Shown: positions 24,032-31,851 of the stretch, piece after piece
Numbering within the stretch: position 1 is the first letter of the stretch
Layout: the number at the start of each line of letters is the position of its first letter
Assembly: GCA_963838495.1 (NCBI GenBank)
Contig: CAWIRC010000001.1
Span: forward strand, 434,001 to 498,000
Reading direction: 5' to 3'
Length of the DNA: 64,000 bases
Source: JBEKIK01 sp963838495
GTDB lineage: Bacteria > Planctomycetota > Planctomycetia > Pirellulales > Thermoguttaceae
Notes under the pieces: model-generated
What the model saw: only the letters and a program-made list of their open reading frames with translations
The model's database searches: none
Told to the model about the DNA's origin: nothing
Made by a program: the position numbers and the translations under genes

Positions 24032-24092
24032 AAAAAACCCCGGTCAGACTTCGATTGACAAAGGTCTGAAGCACGGGGTTGGAGAATAATTG
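24032..24092 (-). ncRNA. Candidate small antisense RNA with own promoter and terminator
   Basis: On the minus strand TTGAAC (24127-24122), a 17-base spacer and a consensus TATAAT (24104-24099) predict a start near 24092. About 50 bases later comes a stem with outer CCCCG/CGGGG and inner TCAGAC/GTCTGA arms, ending in six U (24037-24032). This is a complete small transcription unit of about 60 bases. It is antisense to the region between the DUF1580 gene and the next gene, as copy-control RNAs are in some plasmids. No reading frame of note lies in it. Confidence 0.6.
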
Positions 24093-24212
24093 CAGTGAAT
24101 TATAACCGATTCTCATTTTCTGTTCAAGTAGGCGGATTTTCCAGCCCAAACCGTGTGATAATCCCGCGCTCGAGGTGCGCTTTAAGAAATTGAGAATAAG
24201 GAAGGATTCCGC

Positions 24213-25160
24213 ATGATGCGTGATAATTATCATCCATTAAAATTCGTGGAAATGAACAAAAAATTGTCGAATGGTCCCAAAAGGCTCTTTCGTTGGGTTT
24301 GTGAAGATGTTCATTATAAAATTGGAAGTGTGGTGGAGATTAGTCGTAGTGAGCTTGGACGTGAACTAGGCCGAGCCAGGCCGACAGTGATCGAATGGGA
24401 ACCTCCATTGGTCGAAGCGGGTTTACTTGAAATTTTGGAAGACGAAAAAAATGGGACTGTAAAATATAAGCTCTTGAGCTTCTTTCCCGGGATTGGTTGG
24501 AACACTCCACCATCGGATTCTCAAAAGTTTTTCGCCTGGGCAATCGACATTCAAGAATGTGAATCAGGCTGTCGGGAACGGTCAACGGAATCCGACAGCC
24601 CGTCGGTTTTGGTTAACGAAACCCGACAGGAAAAGGCTTCTTGTCGGGAACCGTCAACGAAACCCGACAGCCCGCACAATATATCCGCGCGGGACGCGCG
24701 TTGTTGTGAAGAGGAAGAAGAGAAATTAATCCTCCTCATCAATTCAGTGACATGGGACCAGGTAAAGATCCGATTTTTCTGGACATGGACTACTATTTAC
24801 CACAATAGACTTGGCATGCGCGGGAATGAACCCAAAGAGGAAGATCGAGAACTCATCTTGTCGGCGACTGTATTGTCACTGGTTCTCAAGGATGGGAAGC
24901 AATGGCTTAAAATCTCTGCGCGCGGCGTGAAGAACAAAATTCGTGGTTTGGAAACCACCCCGATTCAATATTTCCACGGTTGCCTGAGTGGAAATCTAGC
25001 CAATTATCTCGGGCTTGTATCTAAGGATGAGGTTAAGGCATTTTTCGGAAAATACTTGCGGTTGGTGCGTCCGAAGGTAGGCGAACTATGGCGGACTCTC
25101 GATCAGGAACTGGCCAACCGAAGGGCTGGCCAGGAGGTTAAGAATCCATGCAACAATTGA
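24213..25160 (+). CDS. Winged-helix protein of the integrated element, possible replication or regulatory protein
   Basis: The 315-residue protein has an N-terminal region that looks like a winged helix (FRWVCEDVHYKIGSVVEISRSELG, then RPTVIEWEPPLVEAGLLEILED). A low-complexity central linker with repeated motifs (SGCRERSTESDSPS, SCREPSTKPDSPH) is followed by a helical C-terminal domain (WDQVKIRFFWTWTTIYHNRLG). I do not recognise the family. Its place after a candidate antisense RNA and before a phage-type HTH protein suggests a replication initiator or transcription regulator, which is inference only. AAGGAAGGATT precedes the ATGATG start. The gene overlaps the next one by 13 bp. Confidence 0.7.
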   Translation: MMRDNYHPLKFVEMNKKLSNGPKRLFRWVCEDVHYKIGSVVEISRSELGRELGRARPTVIEWEPPLVEAGLLEILEDEKNGTVKYKLLSFFPGIGWNTPPSDSQKFFAWAIDIQECESGCRERSTESDSPSVLVNETRQEKASCREPSTKPDSPHNISARDARCCEEEEEKLILLINSVTWDQVKIRFFWTWTTIYHNRLGMRGNEPKEEDRELILSATVLSLVLKDGKQWLKISARGVKNKIRGLETTPIQYFHGCLSGNLANYLGLVSKDEVKAFFGKYLRLVRPKVGELWRTLDQELANRRAGQEVKNPCNN

Positions 25161-25501
25161 AACTTTTCGATTCGCCGCGAAGATCTACGCCGCCGGCCAT
25201 GCCTGCGCCGTACGCGGCAAAGAGCGCGACCAGCCAGGCCGCGGCCGCGGCGATCGCCGGCGAGGCCCGATTCATACGGCAGCGGGTTCTAGCGTTCATC
25301 CGATCGCGGAGAGATTATGGAGCAACCGATCCTGAAATTTCAGAGGCCCTGGGCTTGCCGGGCGATTCGTCCAGGCCCCGCCGTATTGAGCTCCGCGACG
25401 CCGGCACGATCGTGGATTCGGGCAGAACCAGGCCCACGCGCTCCGGGAGAGCGGCGACGGTTTGGATTATAAGTTCCAAAATTGGTTTTTACCACGAATG
25501 A
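25148..25501 (+). CDS. Phage-type winged-helix protein
   Basis: The 117-residue protein has a variable N-terminus followed by FIRSRRDYGATDPEISEALGLPGDSSRPRRIELRDAGTIVDSG and TRSGRAATVWI. This is the small winged-helix fold common in phages and prophages, where the gene often lies among replication or recombination genes; its exact function is not known to me. The first helix reads like a helix-turn-helix in which EISEALGL is the scaffold and SSRPRRIEL the recognition helix. The gene overlaps its upstream neighbour and is probably translationally coupled to it. Two strong hairpins follow, separating it from the convergent capsid operon. Confidence 0.8.
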   Translation: MQQLKLFDSPRRSTPPAMPAPYAAKSATSQAAAAAIAGEARFIRQRVLAFIRSRRDYGATDPEISEALGLPGDSSRPRRIELRDAGTIVDSGRTRPTRSGRAATVWIISSKIGFYHE

Positions 25502-25526
25502 AAAGAGCGGCGATGGTCGCGAAGAA

Positions 25527-25588
25527 AAGGCGGCGGCCACTAATTGGTTCAGATTGGCAGCATCCCCAGATTTTTCGGCCGCCGCCTT
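25527..25588. terminator. 12-bp inverted repeat between convergent operons
   Basis: AAGGCGGCGGCC and GGCCGCCGCCTT are perfect inverted copies with a 38-base loop. On the minus strand the stem is followed by TTTTCTTC. It may terminate transcripts from either side. Confidence 0.55.
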
Positions 25589-25616
25589 GGGGTTATTATA
25601 AACATCCGGCCATTTT

Positions 25617-25652
25617 AAAAAAGCCTGCCGGCGCATTCACACACCGGCAGGC
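25617..25652 (-). terminator. Rho-independent terminator of the capsid operon
   Basis: On the minus strand GCCTGCCGG-12 bases-CCGGCAGGC is followed directly by six T. It lies about 55 bp past the stop of the capsid fusion gene. Confidence 0.8.
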
Positions 25653-25708
25653 CGGAGTAGGGGCAGGGAAATGGGTCGAGCAGGACCCCGCCCGCGATGA
25701 AATATTTT

Positions 25709-27643
25709 TTATTCTTCCTGACCTTTACCAGTACTTGGCACGCTAGCACGGAAATCCAACAACGCGCTTCCGAAGTCATGGTATGCCCGCCATGAATAGA
25801 CAAGCCGATCGACCTCCGCCTGCAAACCCAATTCTTCGACGGTTGGGTTTTCGATGCCGTTTAAAAAACAAACGGCCTGGGGCGCGTCGATCGGCCCGGC
25901 CAGCACAGCCCACGCCGCGGCGGATGCCCCGGGAATTGCCGAATTGGCGAAACGCGGTTCCACAACCGGAACCAACACGCCACGCATGCTGTTGCCGGTC
26001 GGGGATCCGTCCGTTACGCCAACAAACTCCGATTCGCAAATCGCCCGGGCCAGGCTCTCGAATGCCGGCCCGACGACGAGCACCTTTGGTATTATGTCGA
26101 GACAATCCCCATCGGCGTTAACCCGAGCCCTCAAAATAGCAACGGCGCTTGCCACGGCCGCCAGGCTCAAAGGCGTATCGATCAGATTGCCGAGCTCCGC
26201 CGTATAAAACGAACCAATGCCGGCAAGCAATGTCGTAATGACTAGATCGGCGATTTTTCGAGCATCGGCTTTGCCCATAGCCTGCGCGGCCTGCCCGAAG
26301 GCGCCGGCATCATCGTTAATCATCATTTGTCGGTCGATCGACAATAACTTGCCAAAAGTATCGGCTTTGATCGTGGCTGTTTCTTCGCCGACGTAGGCGT
26401 GTGCTATTTCTCCGCCCGGGATCACTTGCTGGAACCCGCCCATGAAGCTTGGGCGCAATAAAGTGTGATCCCTGAAGGATGCGACCGAGACTATCTTGCA
26501 CCATTGCCGCCAGGCCGCGGGTGCTTGCTGATAGGCGTCCAAAAGTAACTTTTCGCCGGCGAGGCCCAGGGCCTTGGGCATGCTGACTGTCGAGAGAGCC
26601 GCCTTAACCAATTCCTCGCGCCCGGCCGGAGGGTCGCGGCCATCGGCTTGCAAACAGCATTTTGCAAAATCGAGAAGGTGCATCCGGCCGGATTTCTCGG
26701 CCGCGTGCAAAATCGGTTCGTCAAAACTCCGCTCGGCAGCCTGGCTAAAACCTGCCCGCAGCATGATGCCCGCGGCCATGATTGTATTTGGATCGCCGCC
26801 GGGCACGTCGCGGCCGCTGCCGTGAACCATCGAGCCCTTCGGCCGTTCGGCGCGGATCATTGCCAATTCCGCATCGCGTAATTTTTCTTCGAGCAAGACC
26901 CGTTCGAAGTCAGAATAAGTGATTGTGCCGGCGGTCGCTTGTAGCATTGCTTCCCGAGCGCGATCTTTCGGACCGCTCTCGTTGTGCCACTTTTCCCGCT
27001 CCCAGCGCGCCTGGACCCGCTGCGGATCTGTAAGGCCGGGATTATTTTCCGGCAACGTCGCCCGCAATTGATCGTTCACATTTTCGCCGATATTCGTCTC
27101 GGTGCTCATTTTTTTACCTCGTTGTTGTTTTGAAGATGCGGCAATATCGACGCGCGAAGTCGGATCGGCCGCGACTGAGAGAATACTTGTCTCACGGAGC
27201 CGGCCGCGATTCACTAGCATTGTCGGCCGCGTAGTCTTGATCGTTTTTCCGTTTATCTTTAGGACCTGGCCTGCTGGAATGTTTTGCGAATCCAATTTCT
27301 CCACACCTATGGAAGCCCCGAAAGGCACGCCGGCTTTGGCAAGCGATACGATCCTATCGGCGGTTGCGCCTTCGGCCAGTGTGCCTTGCACATTCAAGAT
27401 GCCATTTTCAATCGAGGGCTTTCCAGCACCCACGATGCCATCCAACTTATCGTTATGATCGGCCAAAAGTGGAATTGTGGGCGGAATTTCCAACCCGGCC
27501 AGATTGATGATCGTCGGGCCATAAAACCCCACGGTCATTACACCGCCGCCGTAGGCAAGGATGTTCACTGTTGGCCGTTTTGTTTCATCGCCGGCGGATG
27601 CCTTGATTTCGACCTGGCCGGCGAATCGGAGAAGATCAGGCAT
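25709..27643 (-). CDS. Prohead protease / major capsid protein fusion
   Basis: The 644-residue product joins two phage head functions. Residues 1 to about 190 form an HK97-type prohead protease: IPLLADHNDKLDGIVG carries the likely catalytic histidine and GVPFGASIGVEKLD the likely catalytic serine. From about 290 to the end it matches major head proteins of the gpT/HK97 kind: KLLLDAYQQAPAAWRQWCKIVSVASFRD, VIPGGEIAHAYVGEETATIKADTFGKLLSIDRQMMINDD and the end AVCFLNGIENPTVEELG...YHDFGSALLDFRAS. The linker includes a Met-rich break (QQRGKKMSTETNI) where cleavage could release the capsid protein. The fusion is full length with no frameshift. No portal or terminase gene accompanies it. Confidence 0.88.
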   Translation of the reverse strand: MPDLLRFAGQVEIKASAGDETKRPTVNILAYGGGVMTVGFYGPTIINLAGLEIPPTIPLLADHNDKLDGIVGAGKPSIENGILNVQGTLAEGATADRIVSLAKAGVPFGASIGVEKLDSQNIPAGQVLKINGKTIKTTRPTMLVNRGRLRETSILSVAADPTSRVDIAASSKQQRGKKMSTETNIGENVNDQLRATLPENNPGLTDPQRVQARWEREKWHNESGPKDRAREAMLQATAGTITYSDFERVLLEEKLRDAELAMIRAERPKGSMVHGSGRDVPGGDPNTIMAAGIMLRAGFSQAAERSFDEPILHAAEKSGRMHLLDFAKCCLQADGRDPPAGREELVKAALSTVSMPKALGLAGEKLLLDAYQQAPAAWRQWCKIVSVASFRDHTLLRPSFMGGFQQVIPGGEIAHAYVGEETATIKADTFGKLLSIDRQMMINDDAGAFGQAAQAMGKADARKIADLVITTLLAGIGSFYTAELGNLIDTPLSLAAVASAVAILRARVNADGDCLDIIPKVLVVGPAFESLARAICESEFVGVTDGSPTGNSMRGVLVPVVEPRFANSAIPGASAAAWAVLAGPIDAPQAVCFLNGIENPTVEELGLQAEVDRLVYSWRAYHDFGSALLDFRASVPSTGKGQEE

Positions 27644-27842
27644 TGCTTGCTCTCTGGATCATTGGCATATTTTGTCGCTCGAGCGCTCGGCTGGCCTCAT
27701 TCCAATCGAAATAAGGCACAAGATCCAATGTCAGCACGGGCTTGATATTTTCGGCAGCCAAAACCTTGAGAATGTCGAAATACGATCTTTGACATTGCTG
27801 GCAGAGAAGTGCGGGACTGGCCAGGTGTTGAGTTTTGTCCAT
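27636..27842 (-). CDS. Small protein coupled to the capsid fusion
   Basis: The 68-residue protein has CQQCQ near residue 14 and a body of two helices (YFDILKVLAAENIKPVLTLD, NEASRALERQ). AAGGAAATAATCC gives a plausible ribosome-binding site, and the stop overlaps the start of the capsid fusion by 8 bp, suggesting translational coupling. The function is unknown; a head-assembly or connector-like role is only suggested by position. It may be a single-CxxC zinc or redox protein. Confidence 0.6.
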   Translation of the reverse strand: MDKTQHLASPALLCQQCQRSYFDILKVLAAENIKPVLTLDLVPYFDWNEASRALERQNMPMIQRASNA

Positions 27843-28132
27843 GGATTATTTCCTTTTCAGAAAGGCCATTTTGGTTTTTTTCACGGCTTAATTCAATTTG
27901 AATTTTCCCACCGTGGGAAAACTCATTGCCAAATAATGTTAACCCGCTGATTGCAAGTCTTGCATCGGCTGTGTCGCATCTTCTGACCGTTGCCTCGATT
28001 CGTTGTATGGTTGCCGCGGAAATGTATACCTCCACAACGAGGGCAACGTGGTAACTGAACATATATATATCGGGGCTTATTAATGCTCGATATTTTGGAC
28101 ATGATTAAACCGTGATCTAATTTTTATGGGTC

Positions 28133-28185
28133 CTGTCAGACGGGTCGATCGATTGACAGTTTAGGGAACAGTCGATGATGACTGT
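28133..28185. promoter_or_regulatory. Two inverted repeats upstream of the capsid operon
   Basis: CTGTCA (28133-28138) and TGACAG (28154-28159) are inverted with a 15-base spacer. ACAGTC (28168-28173) and GACTGT (28180-28185) are inverted with a 6-base spacer. Both lie in the 385-bp gap between the zinc-finger HTH gene and the small capsid-partner gene and share an ACAGT core, so they may be regulator-binding sites. Nothing else is seen in 27843-28227. Confidence 0.45.
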
Positions 28186-28227
28186 AGATTCCGCCCTTCC
28201 ACTGTAATACCAAAAAAAATTGTCGAT

Positions 28228-28635
28228 CTAACCAACAAATCCGCTCTCCCTCCGCCACCGCCGGACCTCTTCATATCGCTCTTGATGCGCCGGCTTTAAA
28301 TTCAAACCCAAAACCATCGGGCCCGGGGCAATTCTCGTTTCATCTATTTTGATTTTTTTGGACTTGGCCGCCGCGGCCCGGGCCGCGCAGATTCTGCAAG
28401 GTAGGTAAACTTTATATCCACAACCCAGACAGAGTTTTGGCGGATACAGGTAGAAAATCGATTCTTCACTGTCAAGACTGTCAAGATATTTCTCACTGAT
28501 AATTTTTCGCCGGCCAGAGGCGATACTTCCAACCGTCCCTCGGGAAACACCCGTTAAGCGAGCGATCTTGCGATGTGAAAGATTGCCCATTTCCAATAGA
28601 CGAAGAACTTCCTGCTCTAAATGTTTTTTTATCAT
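28228..28635 (-). CDS. HTH regulator with a zinc-finger-like motif
   Basis: About 135 residues. The N-terminal IKKHLEQEVLRLLEMGNLSHRKIARLTGVSRGTVGSIASG is a helix-turn-helix of the Hin/resolvase type. The middle CLGCGYKVYLPCRIC supplies two CxxC pairs typical of a zinc ribbon. The basic C-terminus includes PAHQERYEEVRRWRRE. Proteins of this shape are common in planctomycete mobile elements. ATG 28635 is preferred over 28692, which adds a poor-looking N-terminus. The gene is divergent from the 28913-30756 pair, with an inverted repeat around the promoter in between, so it likely regulates that pair. Confidence 0.75.
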   Translation of the reverse strand: MIKKHLEQEVLRLLEMGNLSHRKIARLTGVSRGTVGSIASGRRKIISEKYLDSLDSEESIFYLYPPKLCLGCGYKVYLPCRICAARAAAAKSKKIKIDETRIAPGPMVLGLNLKPAHQERYEEVRRWRRESGFVG

Positions 28636-28704
28636 CCGCCGGAAATTCCTTCCGGATGCCGCCAGGCCAAATATACCACAATGCAGGTCCAAAAATCCCG
28701 GGAT

Positions 28705-28743
28705 TTTAGACCTATTGACACCAACAGTCTAAACGGCGAAAAT
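28705..28743 (+). promoter_or_regulatory. Divergent-region promoter with overlapping operator
   Basis: A perfect TTGACA (28715-28720), 17-base spacer and GAAAAT (28738-28743) form a plus-strand promoter. TTTAGAC (28705-28711) and GTCTAAA (28727-28733) are perfect inverted 7-mers, 22 bp apart start to start, and flank the -35 box. A dimeric regulator bound here would block polymerase. The adjacent HTH protein is the obvious candidate. Confidence 0.6.
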
Positions 28744-28912
28744 CATTTTCGGTAAAACTGCCTTGGCAGATGGTGATAAAATGTTCAGAAAGGCCGTAAC
28801 CCCCGATTATCGTGCGCGAAAGCGCGGGTACTTTCACCAGTGCCTTACCAACGTTATTCGGGGGCTACGGCTTTTTTGCTGCGCTAAAAAACGCAGCGGA
28901 AAGGCGGTCCCG

Positions 28913-29329
28913 ATGTCCACTTTTCAAACATCGGAGGCGTTTTTGCCAGTCCCGCAAGACGCTTTCTCTGCTATCACAGCCGCAATAAAAGCGGTCCGAT
29001 TTAAAAAGGGAAACTTTGCCGTTTACCTTGGGATCCTTCCACCTGGCTGCCGGCCAATTCGGCCCAACGAATTGCCCAGGGGCATAGATTTTGCGGGCCT
29101 GCTACTGCCGGCCACGTCGCCGGCCTTTTCGCAACGTATCTGCTTGGCTTTTAACCAGACCCAACTCGAAAACGATCTTATCGATCATCGATGGGCGTTT
29201 GTGGTCAAGCGCTCGAAGACACGATTGTTACCTTGCCCGGCCGAAGACCTGGCCGCGGCCGAGCTCCTAAAGGCGTTTCATCAAGCGCTCACGCCTAACG
29301 GCCGCGAAGCGGTAGGCGGTGCAAAATGA
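28913..29329 (+). CDS. Unknown protein coupled to the second recombinase
   Basis: About 138 residues: MSTFQTSEAFLPVPQDAFSA, then KGNFAVYLGILPPGCRPIRPNELPRGIDFAGLLLPATSP and a C-terminal helix (DLAAAELLKAFHQAL). I do not recognise the family. The open frame extends to 28763, but ATG 28913 has AAGGCGG upstream and avoids a leader hairpin (GCTGCG...CGCAGC, about 28878-28897) that looks structural and not coding. The stop overlaps the start of the next recombinase in ATGA fashion, so the two are made together. It could be an accessory factor for that recombinase. Confidence 0.55.
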   Translation: MSTFQTSEAFLPVPQDAFSAITAAIKAVRFKKGNFAVYLGILPPGCRPIRPNELPRGIDFAGLLLPATSPAFSQRICLAFNQTQLENDLIDHRWAFVVKRSKTRLLPCPAEDLAAAELLKAFHQALTPNGREAVGGAK

Positions 29330-30756
29330 TAACCGCCGTAAAATCTGAAAAAGGCGGAGGCCTCCAGGAATCTTCTCAAACAGCGTTCGGACCGCCAAAA
29401 AATAAAGTGATCCTGAATATGTTCGTCGCTGCTTTGGAAATCGCCCAAGGCAAGACAGTTACAAGCGCTGCCCGGGCGGCCGGCCTCTCAATAAATGCGC
29501 TCAAGTCATATCGGCGTCGATACCCGATGGATTGGAAAACAATTTTCACAGAGGCGGAAAAAAAGCTGGCAACTGGAAACGTACTGCCCCCCATTAAATT
29601 TCCGGCGACCGATTGCGGCCTAACTCGAAAGGCCCTTCATGGGATCCGGACTGCGACAAAACTGCTTGCCACCGGGCTAGAGCATAAGGAAGTCAGCAAA
29701 ATCTTAAAACTCAAACCGACGACGATCAGACATTGGCAAAGCGCTTATAGTTCCTATTGGGCCCGCTGCTTAAATAAAGCGACCAAAAAAAACAAAATGG
29801 AATCGAAGACCGAAACCGCGGCGGCCCCATTATCGCCCACCATGAATCTACTGCAATTCTTCGCGGGATACGTTCTACCGCTTTGCCTAGTGCCCCGATC
29901 TACGAGCCCCGCAACGCTGAAGGAATATGCCGGTGCGTTGAAGCACTGGGCTTTTTATACCGGAGATCCACCAGTAAATGAAATCACCGCATTGAAATGC
30001 GCAAACTTTTTAGGTGCACTTTCGGATAGGGTTAATCGGCGTGGTGAAAAAATCAGCCCCAATACCGTCCGCAAGATTTGCATCCACCTCCAATTTATTT
30101 TTGACCGTCTCGGGCCGCGAACGCCGAAAAACCGTATGGGCGCCGGGCTCTTGGGGGATTCGCCCTGGCTCGACAAACCCCGCCGGCGGAACAAGCCACC
30201 AACTGATTCCTTTGGATTGGAGGAAATATCTGAATGGATCAAGGCCGCGAAAAACGCCACGGTTCCGCAAATCGATGGACTGTCGCCGGTGACGTGGTGG
30301 AAGGCATTGATTTTGTTTACTTACAATACGGGTCTGCGGATCGGCAGCGTAATGCGTTTGCGTTGGCCGATGCTTTCCGGAAACGTGCTCACAATTCCCG
30401 GCGATTGCTACAAGGGCGGTGATTGCCATCAGTTCACACTTTCGGGCGCAGGCGTCGAGGCCATTTCCCCGCTGAAAAAATTTCAAGAGATATATCCGGC
30501 AATTTTCCCCTGGCCGCATGGTTTCCACTATTTGCAGACCATCCGCCGGGAAATGCTTAAAGCCTCAAATATCCCCGAGGCTCACAGATACGGTTTTCAC
30601 GCGCTCAGGAAATCAATGGCGACCGAACTCGCTAAAATAAATCCGTATATCGCCCAAGCCGCGCTTGGGCACATGTCCTTGCTCACAACGATGAACCACT
30701 ATGTCAACCCGCAAGCCATGACCGACGCGCTGAAAAATCTTCCGCAACCAAAATGA
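29326..30756 (+). CDS. Second tyrosine recombinase with N-terminal HTH domains
   Basis: The 476-residue protein differs in type from the integrase at 22251. The N-terminal 150 residues contain two helix-turn-helix-like segments (KTVTSAARAAGLSINALKSYRRRY; LEHKEVSKILKLKPTTIRHWQ). A core-binding domain (LVPRSTSPATLKEYAGALKHW) and catalytic domain follow. Active-site residues are R in NTGLRIGSVMRL near 337, HxxR in GFHALRKSMA near 424, LGHMS near 447 and Y in NHYVNPQAM near 458. The extra DNA-binding segments might direct it to element-specific sites. It ends about 860 bp before attR. Confidence 0.88.
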   Translation: MITAVKSEKGGGLQESSQTAFGPPKNKVILNMFVAALEIAQGKTVTSAARAAGLSINALKSYRRRYPMDWKTIFTEAEKKLATGNVLPPIKFPATDCGLTRKALHGIRTATKLLATGLEHKEVSKILKLKPTTIRHWQSAYSSYWARCLNKATKKNKMESKTETAAAPLSPTMNLLQFFAGYVLPLCLVPRSTSPATLKEYAGALKHWAFYTGDPPVNEITALKCANFLGALSDRVNRRGEKISPNTVRKICIHLQFIFDRLGPRTPKNRMGAGLLGDSPWLDKPRRRNKPPTDSFGLEEISEWIKAAKNATVPQIDGLSPVTWWKALILFTYNTGLRIGSVMRLRWPMLSGNVLTIPGDCYKGGDCHQFTLSGAGVEAISPLKKFQEIYPAIFPWPHGFHYLQTIRREMLKASNIPEAHRYGFHALRKSMATELAKINPYIAQAALGHMSLLTTMNHYVNPQAMTDALKNLPQPK

Positions 30757-31619
30757 AACATCCTGTCCTTATCGGGCACAGTGCCTTCCGGTAGCACCAC
30801 CCCGATGTACTGGCCGGCCGCTCTCTCTTTATCTGTCGATGCCGCCGGCAGATTGTCGATCGACCATCGCCGCGGGCGTCGATGATGGCCACCGATCGGT
30901 GGCCGCCGAGCTCCGCGGCCGTTTTTGTCAAAATGGCAGAGCCACCATTTGCGCCGTAATCAGCGCGGACGGGTCGGGTCGATGTTTGATACCTACCTTT
31001 TCGGCGTTCGAAGCATCGATGCCCGGGCCCAGGCCTCCCTCGATCAATAAGGCGATACGGACCGGCCGGCGGGCGCTGGATCCCATCGCCATAGCCGACG
31101 TTGTCGGCAGCCGAGTGCAGCGGAATAAAAATCCCCTTTTCGATCCCCGGATGGTTATCGCCGCAATCGCAGGCGTGTGGAATCCAACCTCAGCAGGTTT
31201 GTAATGGTACACCGGATATGTATTCCTCTGCTCATCCCTCTTTTGGCAGCCGATCGGCACGGGATAATTGCTCATTATCAGGGCACTGCCAGAGATTGAC
31301 AACCTGGCGGCCTCCGGGGCCGGCTGATGCGTTGCCGATGATCGTGGCTGGATTGGTGACCACACAAGGGCCAGGCCGTGCTTGAAAAACTGGAGGCCCT
31401 TTAAAAGACCGACCCGCTGCCGGCGATTACCGCGATCATTTCATTGACCGCCAAGCCCAATCAGTGAATTTTTACACAAAAATCTACGCGCATAGAGCAT
31501 AAAATGTTCATAATCCCCGCAATTTTGCTGTTTGTTTGCTAGTTCTTGCAAATCTCAAAAAACTTATTAAACTCAAGGCAACAAAAGATTTCAGGTTGAG
31601 ATAAACAAGGTTCGATGGG
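30757..31619. other. Gene-free right end of the integrated element
   Basis: About 860 bp without an intact gene. Minus-strand frames in 30775-31365 give fragments such as HSAADNVGYGDG and LTKTAAELGGHRSVAIIDARGDG in different frames. This may be a decayed or frameshifted gene, but I cannot name it. The last 150 bp are AT-rich with AAATCTCAAAAAACTTATTA-type sequence, as often seen beside attachment sites. Confidence 0.4.
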
Positions 31620-31666
31620 AGCTCGACAAGCTGGAGGTCACAGGTTCGAGCCCCGTAGCGCCCACT
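31620..31666 (+). repeat. Attachment-site copy 2, 47 bp
   Basis: Perfect copy of 22087-22133, comprising the tRNA-Val 3' half without its 5' half. The following GATTTTAG is shared with copy 3 and not with copy 1. Confidence 0.88.
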
Positions 31667-31851
31667 GATTTTAGATTTTGGTTGAAAATTAATTGCATGC
31701 GGTTCTATCTTGGCCTCTACTCCGGCGCTGGAAAAGGGACTGCGTTTGGCTTAGCGGCCATTAGGAACGACGCGTCGGCGCTCGCTGAAGTTGTTTGATT
31801 GTTTGGGAACACCCGGCTGAATTGCCATATCTGCCAGCAAAGGAGACGCCA

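Larger units (their letters stand above)
22087..31666 (+). mobile_element. tRNA-Val-integrated capsid-encoding element (satellite-like), about 9.5 kb
   Basis: The element is bounded by 47-bp perfect direct repeats of the tRNA 3' half. It contains two tyrosine recombinases, a DUF1580 protein, two winged-helix or HTH proteins, a protease/capsid fusion with a small partner, and a zinc-finger HTH regulator at a divergent promoter. I find no terminase, portal, tail, lysis or replicative helicase gene. This content fits a phage satellite that supplies its own capsid, or a decayed prophage. Compact gene spacing and intact frames favour the first. Confidence 0.75.

Noticed and set aside
24030..24233. 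67-codon minus-strand frame over the antisense RNA region
   Set aside because: It spans the promoter and terminator of the candidate small RNA, and its translation has no protein-like features.
27697..28062. 121-codon minus-strand frame before the capsid operon
   Set aside because: It overlaps the well-supported 68-residue gene in another frame and has no recognisable content.
28763..28912. Upstream extension of the gene before the second recombinase
   Set aside because: The extension overlaps a hairpin and reads as low-quality protein; ATG 28913 has a better ribosome-binding site.
30928..31365. 146-codon minus-strand frame at the right end of the element
   Set aside because: Fragments of protein-like sequence occur in different frames and no family can be named. 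It is treated as a gene-free or decayed region.
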